DNA of 9,690 bases from contig NZ_JBEQZJ010000074.1 of assembly GCF_045223415.1 (NCBI RefSeq), positions 1-9,690 of the forward strand, in the 5' to 3' direction. Both the position numbers and the translations under genes were made by a program. The number at the start of each line of letters is the position of its first letter. The first letter of the stretch is position 1. The DNA comes from Hoskinsella mucinilytica (GTDB lineage: Bacteria; Bacillota_I; Bacilli_A; Erysipelotrichales; Erysipelotrichaceae). Shown piece by piece: positions 1-6,464 of this stretch. The notes below the pieces were generated by a model. It was not told the origin of the DNA. It ran no database searches and saw only the letters and a list, made by a program, of their open reading frames with translations.

Positions 1-24
1 AGATACCCGATATGGATATCTCAT
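1..24 (-). CDS. start of a following gene, partial at window edge
   Basis: An ATG immediately follows the TAA stop of the membrane/TPR protein gene with no gap and opens a frame reading MRYPYRVS up to the window edge. The zero-base spacing is what a translationally coupled downstream gene would give. The upstream bases (GTAGAAGAATCCTAA) offer only a weak, purine-rich ribosome site. Eight codons cannot identify the product, and the frame could be chance. The sequence beyond the left edge would settle it. Confidence 0.3.
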
Positions 25-1293
25 TTAGGATTCTTCTACATTCATCTGGTCCATCATGGATAAAAACTTTCTTGCTTTTTCTACAAAATACATACCATTT
101 CCATGTGCTGTCACATATTCAAACTGATTTTTTGCTTCCCAAAGATCTTCTTCTACAAAAGCAATCAAGCCTAGATAATAATGGAAATCTACACGTTGAA
201 ATTCCATAGTAGTTGTTTCTAATGCATTCAAGTAGAAACTTCTAGCTTTACGAAAATCCTTATCCATCAAATCAAGCTTATTTTGAATACTATCCAGATA
301 CTGTTGTTTCACAGCCGCAAGTGGTGAACTCATACCACGAACAACTAGTTTATCACATTCATCATAATGGCGACGAACTTCGCTTTCATCACCCAATTGA
401 TAGTTTGCATATGCCATCATGGAGTGATAAGGAAGCATCGTATTGGTATTGGTATGCTTTGTACAAGATAAAACATCAATTGCCAAATGAGGATCATTCA
501 AATAAATCATACATTGTGCAAGATATTGTCCCAATGGGAAATTTTTCTTGGAACGCATTCTTTTTGCTAATGAAAAAATCACACTAGCACAAGCCTCAGG
601 ATTACAATCATGATAAAGCAATGCAACGATAGGCTGAATATTTTCATTTTTCTTTTTGATCATTCCAATCATTACAACAGTATAAGCAATCACCGAAATG
701 ATCATGATCAAGGTATCCTGTACATAAAGCAAAACCATCACCATCGCAACAGCACCAAGTGCATATATTGCTGTAATAGCGATATTGGTAATAAAAATAC
801 TCTTTGACATCTCTTCATAAGATTCTAAATAAGCATGGTGCAAGCGATACACTCGTTCAATTTCACTAACCGTATTCAATTGATTTTTCTCTAATGCCTT
901 ATGTTTCCCTCGATTCGGTACCGTCAACATTCCATAAATACAAACGATAATCGCCGGAATAACACCTATGATACCAACAGTAAACGCAATTTCGACAAGT
1001 GGATTCAATAAGAATAATGCAAACAATAAAACAAAGGGATTGAAACGTTGCATACAGTAATACATCAATAAAAATGCATTTACCATGCCTCCACCATACA
1101 ACATGCTGGAAATATAAACCACCATGTCACTTTTTAACATTGCTATCATTTCCGGATCACTTCCCACGACCCCGGACATGTCATTTAAGACCTCATTCAA
1201 AGCGGAGCGGGAGATATCTTGAAACATAAGCAATCCTATGATCATCCCACCCAATACAAATAATAAATGTTTTTTACATTGATATTTCCACAT
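25..1293 (-). CDS. polytopic membrane protein with probable TPR-like C-terminal half, function unknown
   Basis: A 422-residue protein that I cannot assign to a named family. The N-terminal half is hydrophobic: likely membrane segments near residues 9-25, 57-78, 85-100, 104-124, 167-191 and 193-212. A basic and polar stretch at 126-165 lies between them and is probably cytoplasmic. From about 228 to the end the protein is soluble and helical, with alanine, tyrosine and leucine spacing typical of tetratricopeptide-like repeats (around 290-312, 342-360 and 368-392, the last reading YYLGLIAFVEEDLWEAKNQF). The start is supported by AAGAGG seven bases upstream (1301-1306). The gene follows the terminator of the ABC cassette, so it probably has its own promoter. 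Weak -10 candidates are TATAGT (1325-1330) and TATGAT (1320-1325), without a convincing -35. The TPR reading is inference from pattern only; a membrane-anchored scaffold or sensor is possible. Confidence 0.8.
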   Translation of the reverse strand: MWKYQCKKHLLFVLGGMIIGLLMFQDISRSALNEVLNDMSGVVGSDPEMIAMLKSDMVVYISSMLYGGGMVNAFLLMYYCMQRFNPFVLLFALFLLNPLVEIAFTVGIIGVIPAIIVCIYGMLTVPNRGKHKALEKNQLNTVSEIERVYRLHHAYLESYEEMSKSIFITNIAITAIYALGAVAMVMVLLYVQDTLIMIISVIAYTVVMIGMIKKKNENIQPIVALLYHDCNPEACASVIFSLAKRMRSKKNFPLGQYLAQCMIYLNDPHLAIDVLSCTKHTNTNTMLPYHSMMAYANYQLGDESEVRRHYDECDKLVVRGMSSPLAAVKQQYLDSIQNKLDLMDKDFRKARSFYLNALETTTMEFQRVDFHYYLGLIAFVEEDLWEAKNQFEYVTAHGNGMYFVEKARKFLSMMDQMNVEES

Positions 1294-1300
1294 ATTGATA

Positions 1301-1306
1301 CCTCTT
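1301..1306 (-). promoter_or_regulatory. ribosome binding site of the membrane/TPR gene
   Basis: AAGAGG on the minus strand, seven bases before the ATG at 1293. It supports that start over later in-frame methionines. Confidence 0.6.
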
Positions 1307-1341
1307 CTTGATTTACTGTATCATACTATATCACATCTTCA

Positions 1342-1383
1342 GAAAAAGAAAAAGGGGGAAACCTTGTAATCACATGATTTCCC
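1342..1383 (-). terminator. Rho-independent terminator of the PadR/ABC cassette
   Basis: Just after the permease stop, the minus strand has GGGAAA (1378-1383) pairing with TTTCCC (1356-1361), followed by two C and the U-rich run TTTTTCTTTTTCT (1341-1353). The 16-base loop holds a second small inverted repeat. The U-tract is good, but the stem is only six pairs and the loop is long, so strength is uncertain. Confidence 0.55.
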
Positions 1384-1407
1384 TCAGCGTTTTTTAAGGT
1401 TTTCTCC

Positions 1408-2973
1408 TTAATCACTCTTTAATTCTCTTCCCTTTAACATTCCTTTACAGAAGTATAAAATAGCAAATGATATTATGAAATTTGCCGCAAGGTTCACGAT
1501 GGTAACGATATTCATCATCATGGTCGTAAAGGTACCGGTTTGTAATACGATCGGTAAAATCACCAAGACACTAGGTAAGGCACATAATAAGATGATCAGC
1601 ATCCGCAACATATTTTCCACCATCATATTGCTTCTGCTTTTCAATATACGAAGACTTAATACGGTCGCAGCTATAAAGACAAAGGCATATCCGCAAATCA
1701 TGATCAAATACTGTAGGATATCTATTATGCTCATAGAGAAGATCAAACCTGCCGCAATCACACAGAAGGTTAAAGTGATCCAAAGCTTGATCAAGGTAGC
1801 CGCTATGACATTCCAAAGCTTTTTAAATGGAGAATCCGGAATCAGATAGATCTGATAATTATTCATATCTCGCATAAAATCACTATTTTGTACAGCACCA
1901 AACAGCCAGAATACCAACATATAACAGAAGAAGAAAAAGCCCATATCCAAGACAAGTGTGATGATCAAATAAATGGCCAATATGACCACATCCTGAATAC
2001 GAATGAAATCATTGGTTTTCTTCATGATCAAAATATTTTTAGAAAAGATGGCTTTTGCGCCTTCTTTAAAGCTCCCATGAACCTCTTTCATCTTAGTATC
2101 GTTCATGCTAGAGCGTTTCCCTGCCTTCACCTCTTTATACATTGCAGTAAATTCTTCAGCATCAAGCATGGCTTGTTCCACAAAATCCCCTTGATAAGCT
2201 GACATCAACATAAAGATCACAAAACATGCCGCTAAAATGAATCCAGCCCCTAGTACCACCATCATCCAATCATTTGATACAAAGGAAATTAACGCCAGCT
2301 TTACCCACCCAAACAAAGGAACCAAATAGAATAAATCACTTTGAAGAAATGCCGGTCCTACCTCTTTCATAACGAAATTTTGCGTATACGCAATATAGGT
2401 GATGATTGCGACCACGATCAATGCAAACATCAACACTATGATGCGTCCGACATTTTTCCATTTTTCATTTTGTATTGTCAATAGATACACATAATCCTTT
2501 AATACCACGAAAAAGTACGTAACCATGGCAATCAAAACAAATGCCAAAACCAAAAAGCCGATACTATATCCGACACCGCCACCGAAGAATACCAACATCA
2601 ATACAGAAATAGCACCGAACATCAAAGATGATAAAATCGTACCACTCATCAAATAACGCATGATCTGCGAACGTCTAAACGGTCCGGTAAACAGATAGAA
2701 AGAGTCATTTTCAAAAAATAAGGCAGTACGTTTCTGCATCAAAACTGAACCTACCATCATTGCATTGAAACCAACCGCAATCATGATACCCATCTGAATA
2801 TCTGTAATATTCATCATCGTCATCGCTGCATCCGGTCGTAACAATAACATGATAAATCCACCAACATATATCAATAGTAATAGGATCGTTATGATTGCAC
2901 TGGATGGCTTGGAAAATACATTTCGAATCTGTCCCTTTAACTTATAGAAATATAAGATTACAAGTGCTCTCAT
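1408..2973 (-). CDS. ABC exporter permease, large ABC-2-like membrane protein
   Basis: A 521-residue integral membrane protein that should form the channel for the ATPase encoded just before it. It resembles the 'putative ABC exporter' permease group of Firmicutes: a short amphipathic N-terminus (MRALVILYFYKLKGQIRN), a membrane pair, then a cytoplasmic stretch with FFENDSFYLFTGPFRRSQ around residues 86-103. I count about twelve hydrophobic segments, near 26-45, 60-79, 109-131, 135-158, 176-196, 213-232, 236-258, 327-359, 388-411, 419-440, 456-479 and 488-508. A charged cytoplasmic loop spans about 262-325. The frame can be extended eight codons upstream to a TTG, but the ATG at 2973, one base after the ATPase stop and five bases after GGTGAG, is far better. 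The substrate is not evident; peptide or drug export and envelope defence are possibilities from context only. Confidence 0.85.
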   Translation of the reverse strand: MRALVILYFYKLKGQIRNVFSKPSSAIITILLLLIYVGGFIMLLLRPDAAMTMMNITDIQMGIMIAVGFNAMMVGSVLMQKRTALFFENDSFYLFTGPFRRSQIMRYLMSGTILSSLMFGAISVLMLVFFGGGVGYSIGFLVLAFVLIAMVTYFFVVLKDYVYLLTIQNEKWKNVGRIIVLMFALIVVAIITYIAYTQNFVMKEVGPAFLQSDLFYLVPLFGWVKLALISFVSNDWMMVVLGAGFILAACFVIFMLMSAYQGDFVEQAMLDAEEFTAMYKEVKAGKRSSMNDTKMKEVHGSFKEGAKAIFSKNILIMKKTNDFIRIQDVVILAIYLIITLVLDMGFFFFCYMLVFWLFGAVQNSDFMRDMNNYQIYLIPDSPFKKLWNVIAATLIKLWITLTFCVIAAGLIFSMSIIDILQYLIMICGYAFVFIAATVLSLRILKSRSNMMVENMLRMLIILLCALPSVLVILPIVLQTGTFTTMMMNIVTIVNLAANFIISFAILYFCKGMLKGRELKSD

Positions 2974-2974
2974 A

Positions 2975-3667
2975 TTACTCACCATCCGTACATGCAAAGA
3001 ACATTTCTTTCAAGCTTTCCTCTTTCAGACCTTCTCTTGTGACATGGCGTACGATTTTCCCTTTGTTCATGATATAAGCTACATCCCAAATATCATCAAT
3101 AACATCAATGATATGCGTGGAGATCAAAATAGAAACGCCTTCTTCCTTTAGCTTGGTAAATAAATGCAAGGTTTCTTCGATACTAGCTGGATCAAGACCA
3201 ACCATCGGCTCATCGACTAGAAGTGCTTTAGGTGATATGATCAATGCCAATAACATACTGACCTTTTGTTTCATTCCTTTGCTTAATTCCTTTACTGTTT
3301 TTTTGCGTTTTTCTTCCAAATGAAACATTTGAATATAATGATCTGCCAATTCCTTATAATTGCTTGCACGATAAGCCTTACCGATAAATTCCACATGTTC
3401 ATCTATGGTCAATAGATCATATAGAATAGGCGCCTCAGGAATATAACCAAAGCTTTGCTTTGCTTCAACACTGTCATTGTCATAGCCGCAAATTTTAATG
3501 CTACCTTCATATTTTAATAAATTCGTAATGCTTTTGATCGTCGTGCTCTTTCCTGCTCCGTTTGGTCCAAGCAAAATTGTGATCTGTCCATCCTCTGCAC
3601 TTAGATCAATATCATCCACTGCCTTAAAACTTCCATATTTCTTCGTTAAATGTGCTACCTCAATCAT
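2975..3667 (-). CDS. ABC transporter ATP-binding protein
   Basis: A 230-residue cytoplasmic ATPase that powers the adjacent permease. All nucleotide-binding motifs are intact: Walker A GPNGAGKS at 34-41, signature LSKGM at 128-132, Walker B LLVDEP at 149-154 with catalytic Glu153, D-loop GLD at 157-159 and the H-loop His185. The Q-loop position reads YIPEAP, with Glu instead of Gln, as in many ABC-2 exporter ATPases. Its length is that of a single minimal nucleotide-binding domain without the C-terminal extension seen in the other ATPase of this window. The start overlaps the end of the DUF2812 gene by eight bases and has GGAGG eight bases upstream, so translation is probably coupled. The family is certain. 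The substrate is unknown. Confidence 0.95.
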   Translation of the reverse strand: MIEVAHLTKKYGSFKAVDDIDLSAEDGQITILLGPNGAGKSTTIKSITNLLKYEGSIKICGYDNDSVEAKQSFGYIPEAPILYDLLTIDEHVEFIGKAYRASNYKELADHYIQMFHLEEKRKKTVKELSKGMKQKVSMLLALIISPKALLVDEPMVGLDPASIEETLHLFTKLKEEGVSILISTHIIDVIDDIWDVAYIMNKGKIVRHVTREGLKEESLKEMFFACTDGE

Positions 3668-4376
3668 CTATTTTTCCTCCGATTTCCTTTTTATCTTTAT
3701 ATAATCGATACTGCGTCAATACATAACATAAACCAAAGATGGCCATCATACAACCTATGATAGCAATCACAGATCCTAATGGACTCCACACATACTTGAT
3801 TCCTTTTCCAAGTATCCATAACCCGATGCCCATAAACATGAAAAGTCTTGCTTTTTGAAAGGATAAGGATATCCTTAATTTACGATTCTTCAAACGAAAT
3901 GCACAACCCATGAACAACATCAATCCACCGCCAATCAATCCCCCAGCAATCCCAGCCAACCATGCATGAACATCGATCCATCTCATACTCAAAAATAATG
4001 CAAGTCCAATGGCTAGTAGTACGATCGACACATAGAATGGCATCAAAAATTGTTCCTTACGAGTTTGTTGTTCTGTATGAAGAGGCTTTGTACCATTCTG
4101 AGCATAAAAGAAATGTATGGTATCATCTTTACAGGGAATCTTATACCATCCTGTTGATTCAAACATTTGTAAATAATCCACTTCATCTTTCTTCTTAATT
4201 TTCTGCATATCATAACTAAAAATCAGATCCTGTGGTTCCTCTTTATATAGCACATAGCATAACCACTTGAATTCACGAAAGATCCAACCTTCTAATGCAT
4301 ATTGATGTAAGATTTCCATATCTTCATCATCAGAAAAAGCCAATCCACTACACATGACATATTTTTTATTCTTCAT
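3660..4376 (-). CDS. DUF2812 domain membrane protein, PadR partner
   Basis: A 238-residue protein with a soluble N-terminal DUF2812-type domain over about residues 1-95. Typical features are an early acidic segment (FSDDEDMEILHQYALEGW) and aromatic-rich strands such as FKWLCYVLYKEEP. Four membrane segments follow at roughly 109-130, 138-160, 178-197 and 201-221, then a charged tail. DUF2812 proteins are commonly encoded beside PadR regulators in Firmicutes; their biochemical role is not established. The frame can be extended 21 codons upstream, but the ATG at 4376 has a perfect AGGAGG (4383-4388) six bases away and begins MKNKKYVMCSG, so I use it. It overlaps padR by 11 bases and the ATPase gene by eight. 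By position it may sense a ligand or envelope state for PadR or serve as an accessory subunit of the exporter; both are inference. Confidence 0.87.
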   Translation of the reverse strand: MKNKKYVMCSGLAFSDDEDMEILHQYALEGWIFREFKWLCYVLYKEEPQDLIFSYDMQKIKKKDEVDYLQMFESTGWYKIPCKDDTIHFFYAQNGTKPLHTEQQTRKEQFLMPFYVSIVLLAIGLALFLSMRWIDVHAWLAGIAGGLIGGGLMLFMGCAFRLKNRKLRISLSFQKARLFMFMGIGLWILGKGIKYVWSPLGSVIAIIGCMMAIFGLCYVLTQYRLYKDKKEIGGKIDD

Positions 4377-4704
4377 AGCCTGCCTCCTGTAGAATTTTGC
4401 GCCCCTCTTCCACCATGTAACTACGTCGTTTAAATTCATTGATCAGTACCTGTCTTCCCTCTTCACTGATATGATAAACCTTTGTTCGATCATCTGTTGC
4501 AGATGTCAATTGAATCCAGCCTGCTTTACTGAGCTTTTTCAATAAAGTGTATAAGGTACCAGGCCCCATCGCCACATTGCCATGGGTGAGGTCTTCAATG
4601 AATTTCATAATTGCATATCCATGTCGTTCTTCTAATAAAGACAATAAAATATAATACATGGAATCTGTCAATTGTTCACTGTCTAAAGTATTGTTTTTTG
4701 ACAT
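4366..4704 (-). CDS. PadR family transcriptional repressor
   Basis: A 112-residue DNA-binding regulator. The winged helix-turn-helix shows the PadR signature: YYILLSLLEERHGYAIMKFI at about 16-35, then GTLYTLLKKLSKAGWI, where the recognition helix and wing begin, then DDRTKVYHISEEGRQVL, the wing. The C-terminus is short, as in the small PadR subfamily that dimerises through one last helix. The frame can be extended 14 codons upstream, but the ATG at 4704 (MSKNNTLDSEQL) has AGGAGG six bases away, and the extension would run through the repeat array, so 4704 is preferred. It is first in a four-gene cassette with DUF2812 and an ABC exporter. PadR proteins usually repress their own operon and release on ligand binding; the repeats at 4725-4770 are the likely operator. 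Confidence 0.92.
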   Translation of the reverse strand: MSKNNTLDSEQLTDSMYYILLSLLEERHGYAIMKFIEDLTHGNVAMGPGTLYTLLKKLSKAGWIQLTSATDDRTKVYHISEEGRQVLINEFKRRSYMVEEGRKILQEAGYEE

Positions 4705-4710
4705 TTTCAG

Positions 4711-4716
4711 CCTCCT
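4711..4716 (-). promoter_or_regulatory. ribosome binding site of padR
   Basis: A perfect AGGAGG six bases before the ATG at 4704. It decides the padR start against the longer frame that begins at 4746. Confidence 0.8.
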
Positions 4717-4724
4717 AACAAATA

Positions 4725-4770
4725 TATCCATTACAGATGTATCCATCTGTGATATATCTATTATGGATAC
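4725..4770. promoter_or_regulatory. probable PadR operator: three 15-bp-spaced TATCYAT repeats with inverted repeats
   Basis: On the plus strand TATCCAT occurs at 4725-4731 and 4740-4746 and TATCTAT at 4755-4761, exactly 15 bases apart. An inverted copy, ATGGATAC, is at 4763-4770. Superimposed is the palindrome CAGATG-TATC-CATCTG (4734-4749), extendable to 11 of 15 matching pairs per arm. The array lies directly downstream of the -10 box, covering roughly +1 to +40 of the expected transcript, where a bound repressor would block clearance. Binding by PadR is inferred from position and symmetry. Confidence 0.55.
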
Positions 4771-4799
4771 AGTATACTATAGGATCTACTATTCGTCAA
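4771..4799 (-). promoter_or_regulatory. sigma-A type promoter of the PadR/ABC cassette
   Basis: The minus strand reads TTGACG (4794-4799), a 17-base spacer, then TATACT (4771-4776). Each box matches the housekeeping consensus at five of six positions with ideal spacing. The expected start is near 4764, giving a leader of about 60 bases. It sits between the cysE terminator and the repeat array. Confidence 0.75.
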
Positions 4800-4804
4800 G
4801 ACGT

Positions 4805-4836
4805 AAAAAGAAAGGCTTCTGTAACCTAGCCTTTCT
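4805..4836 (-). terminator. Rho-independent terminator of cysK-cysE
   Basis: A perfect nine-base-pair stem, AGAAAGGCT (4828-4836) with AGCCTTTCT (4809-4817), has a ten-base loop and runs into a U-tract (4805-4809). It lies seven bases after the cysE stop and ends five bases before the -35 box of the padR promoter, so the two units are sharply separated. Confidence 0.85.
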
Positions 4837-4842
4837 CCATCT

Positions 4843-5397
4843 TTATTCTATGATACCATCACATACACAGGCATGCTTACATCTTTTGTCTTTAGCCGCA
4901 AGACCAATGAACGTAGTGCCAGCAGGTACATCGGTAATTACAACCGCATTGGCACCAATTTTCGCATGGTCACCAATATAAATATTGCCTAAGCACTTTG
5001 CCCCACATCCAATCATCACACCGTTTCCTAAGGTAGGATGACGTTTTGCATGCTCTTTTCCGGTTCCACCAAGGGTTACCCCATGATAAATTTGACAATC
5101 ATCACCAATTTCTGCTGTTTCTCCAATGACAACTCCCATCCCATGATCGATCAATAAGCCTCTACCGATCTTTGCGCCGGGATGAATTTCAATACCAACC
5201 CAATTACGAGATAGATTCGAAGTCAATCTGGCAAGAAAAAATAAATGATGTCGATAGTAAAAATGCGCCACACGATATAAGGCAAGGGCCCTAATATGCG
5301 GATACAACAAGAGTACCTCCAGCTTGCTGTGGGCAGCTGGATCGTTTTCTAATGTACGATTCAAATTATGATTAATATCTTTTAATACACGAAACAT
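4843..5397 (-). CDS. cysE: serine O-acetyltransferase
   Basis: Acetylates L-serine with acetyl-CoA to O-acetylserine, the first step of cysteine synthesis in the cytoplasm. The 184-residue product has a helical N-terminus (1-60) followed by a left-handed parallel beta-helix of hexapeptide repeats (about 66-165). The catalytic pair Asp84-His85 is in LLIDHGMGVVIGET. His120 in the KRHP motif, and GVTLGGTGK before it, belong to the active-site and acetyl-CoA region. It is shorter at the N-terminus than the E. coli enzyme, as is common in Firmicutes. The tail after the beta-helix is unusual: CKHACVCDGIIE has three cysteines and does not end in the isoleucine used for CysK docking in E. coli. A TTG at 5403 can extend the frame, but GGAG is only two bases from it and eight from the ATG at 5397, so I use the ATG. 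That start is two bases after the cysK stop, so the genes are co-transcribed. Confidence 0.95.
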   Translation of the reverse strand: MFRVLKDINHNLNRTLENDPAAHSKLEVLLLYPHIRALALYRVAHFYYRHHLFFLARLTSNLSRNWVGIEIHPGAKIGRGLLIDHGMGVVIGETAEIGDDCQIYHGVTLGGTGKEHAKRHPTLGNGVMIGCGAKCLGNIYIGDHAKIGANAVVITDVPAGTTFIGLAAKDKRCKHACVCDGIIE

Positions 5398-5399
5398 GA

Positions 5400-6278
5400 T
5401 CAAAACTCCAATACAGACAGATATTTTTCTCCACCATCTGGTGCTACTGTCACAATCTTTTTATCCGGATAATAAGATGCCAAGCGTTTTGCCAATGCTA
5501 TATTAGCACCGGAACTGATTCCCACTAGAATTCCTGTTGTTTTCGCAAAATCCACAGCCTCTTTGAACGCATCTTCATCACTTACCAACATGATATCATC
5601 ACAAACATTTTCATCGAAATTCTTAGGCACAAAGTTTGCGCCGATTCCCTGAATCTTATGAGGTCCGGCTTCATGACCACTTAAGATCGCACTATGCTGC
5701 GGTTCACCGGCAACACAACGTATGGTTTCTTTGGTTTCTTTCAATCTCCTCGCAATGCCACTAAACGTTCCACCCGTACCAACTGTCGCAACAAAGATAT
5801 CTACATCAGGCACTTGATCTAGAATTTCTTTTCCTGTTGTTTCATAATGGATCAAAGGATTATAAGGATTATCAAACTGAGATAAAGATACATAATGATC
5901 ATTTTCCTTCATCAAGCGTTGCATTTCTTCAATAGAGCCTTGCATTCCTTTAGCGCCATCACTCAAAATTAAGTCTGCGCCATAAGCCTTGATCATTTGA
6001 CGACGTTCCAAAGACATTGTTTCCGGCATGATAATTTTAACCGGTATATGATAAACCGCACCAAGCATAGCCAAAGCTATCCCAGTATTACCACTGGTTG
6101 CTTCTATCAATACACTATCTTTTTTTATGATGCCATCTTCCATCGCATGTTGTAGCATTCCCATCACTGCACGATCCTTGATGCTACCTCCAACATTAAA
6201 CTTCTCTAATTTTACATAAATATTTGTATGTTCTATATGATACATGGGTGTATTCCCAATCAATTTCAATGTTTCCAT
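5400..6278 (-). CDS. cysK: cysteine synthase (O-acetylserine sulfhydrylase)
   Basis: A pyridoxal-phosphate enzyme that joins O-acetylserine and sulfide to give L-cysteine and acetate. The 292-residue protein has the fold-type II landmarks: the Schiff-base lysine Lys34 in GGSIKDRA, the substrate loop TSGNTG at 61-66, the phosphate-binding glycine loop GTGGT at 167-171, the region HKIQGIGANFVP from 207, and GISSGAN at 254-260, whose serine contacts the cofactor ring. The length is slightly below the usual 300-320. Two in-frame ATGs exist, at 6284 and 6278. AGGAGG (6287-6292) is two bases from the first but eight from the second, so METLKLIGNTP is the likely start. cysE follows two bases after the stop. 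Upstream lies a leader with a polycysteine ORF, which suggests control by cysteine supply. A cystathionine beta-synthase role is less likely given the cysE partner. Confidence 0.95.
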   Translation of the reverse strand: METLKLIGNTPMYHIEHTNIYVKLEKFNVGGSIKDRAVMGMLQHAMEDGIIKKDSVLIEATSGNTGIALAMLGAVYHIPVKIIMPETMSLERRQMIKAYGADLILSDGAKGMQGSIEEMQRLMKENDHYVSLSQFDNPYNPLIHYETTGKEILDQVPDVDIFVATVGTGGTFSGIARRLKETKETIRCVAGEPQHSAILSGHEAGPHKIQGIGANFVPKNFDENVCDDIMLVSDEDAFKEAVDFAKTTGILVGISSGANIALAKRLASYYPDKKIVTVAPDGGEKYLSVLEF

Positions 6279-6286
6279 GAACATTC

Positions 6287-6292
6287 CCTCCT
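6287..6292 (-). promoter_or_regulatory. ribosome binding site of cysK
   Basis: AGGAGG, eight bases from the ATG at 6278 and only two from the in-frame ATG at 6284, so it favours the shorter start. It lies about 35 bases downstream of the leader ORF stop, outside the main leader hairpin, so any control by masking of this site would need a different fold. Confidence 0.7.
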
Positions 6293-6307
6293 ATAATTTA
6301 GATGTAC

Positions 6308-6349
6308 TGCATGATAAGAAAACGATTCAGCAACAACATCGTTCATGCA
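6308..6349 (-). promoter_or_regulatory. leader hairpin enclosing the Cys codons, possible attenuator
   Basis: The minus-strand transcript can form an outer seven-pair stem TGCATGA (6343-6349) with TCATGCA (6308-6314). Stacked on it is ACGAT (6338-6342) with ATCGT (6322-6326), leaving a seven-base U-rich bulge on the 3' side. The 11-base loop carries most of the three Cys codons and the stop codon. An inner variant (AACGAT with ATCGTT, followed by TTCTT) resembles a weak terminator. A ribosome stalled at the Cys codons would keep the hairpin open. Pairings were found by eye and no energies were calculated. Confidence 0.45.
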
Positions 6350-6404
6350 AAAGGACTGTTTCGCATAAAACATCTGTAATCTCATGACGATATAGCTTTT
6401 TCAT
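6327..6404 (-). CDS. polycysteine leader peptide upstream of cysK-cysE
   Basis: A 25-codon ORF that begins MKKLYRHE and ends LLHERCCC, with codons TGT TGT TGC directly before TGA and a fourth cysteine at position 14. AAAGGA (6415-6420) lies ten bases before its ATG, an acceptable ribosome site. It sits in the 5' leader of cysK-cysE, ending 48 bases before the cysK ATG. By analogy with amino-acid leader peptides of attenuators, and with polycysteine short ORFs that act as cysteine-responsive attenuators in mycobacteria, ribosomes would stall at the Cys run when Cys-tRNA is scarce and change the folding of the hairpin there. The frame can be extended upstream to 6548, but that part runs through a terminator and low-complexity A/T runs and is not a credible gene. 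Expression is unproven. Confidence 0.6.
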   Translation of the reverse strand: MKKLYRHEITDVLCETVLLHERCCC

Positions 6405-6464
6405 TTGCGTATCATCCTTTCTGTCATCATAGTATATGCACGAAGGTGTTCTCCATGTTTCTAT

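Noticed and set aside
1..24. GATAT-GG-ATATC near-palindrome resembling the TATCCAT repeats upstream of padR
   Set aside because: It is a single short copy within the first codons of a possible gene, far from a promoter; probably chance in AT-rich DNA.
321..587. Plus-strand open frame within the membrane/TPR gene
   Set aside because: It lies opposite a convincing minus-strand gene, has low-complexity composition and no recognisable domain.
1475..2202. Plus- and minus-strand frames inside the ABC permease gene
   Set aside because: They overlap the 521-residue permease, whose membrane pattern is coherent; the alternatives have no ribosome site or domain.
2974..2997. TTG start for the cassette permease
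   Set aside because: The TTG would overlap the ATPase gene by 23 bases and lacks a spaced ribosome site, whereas the ATG at 2973 follows GGTGAG at five bases.
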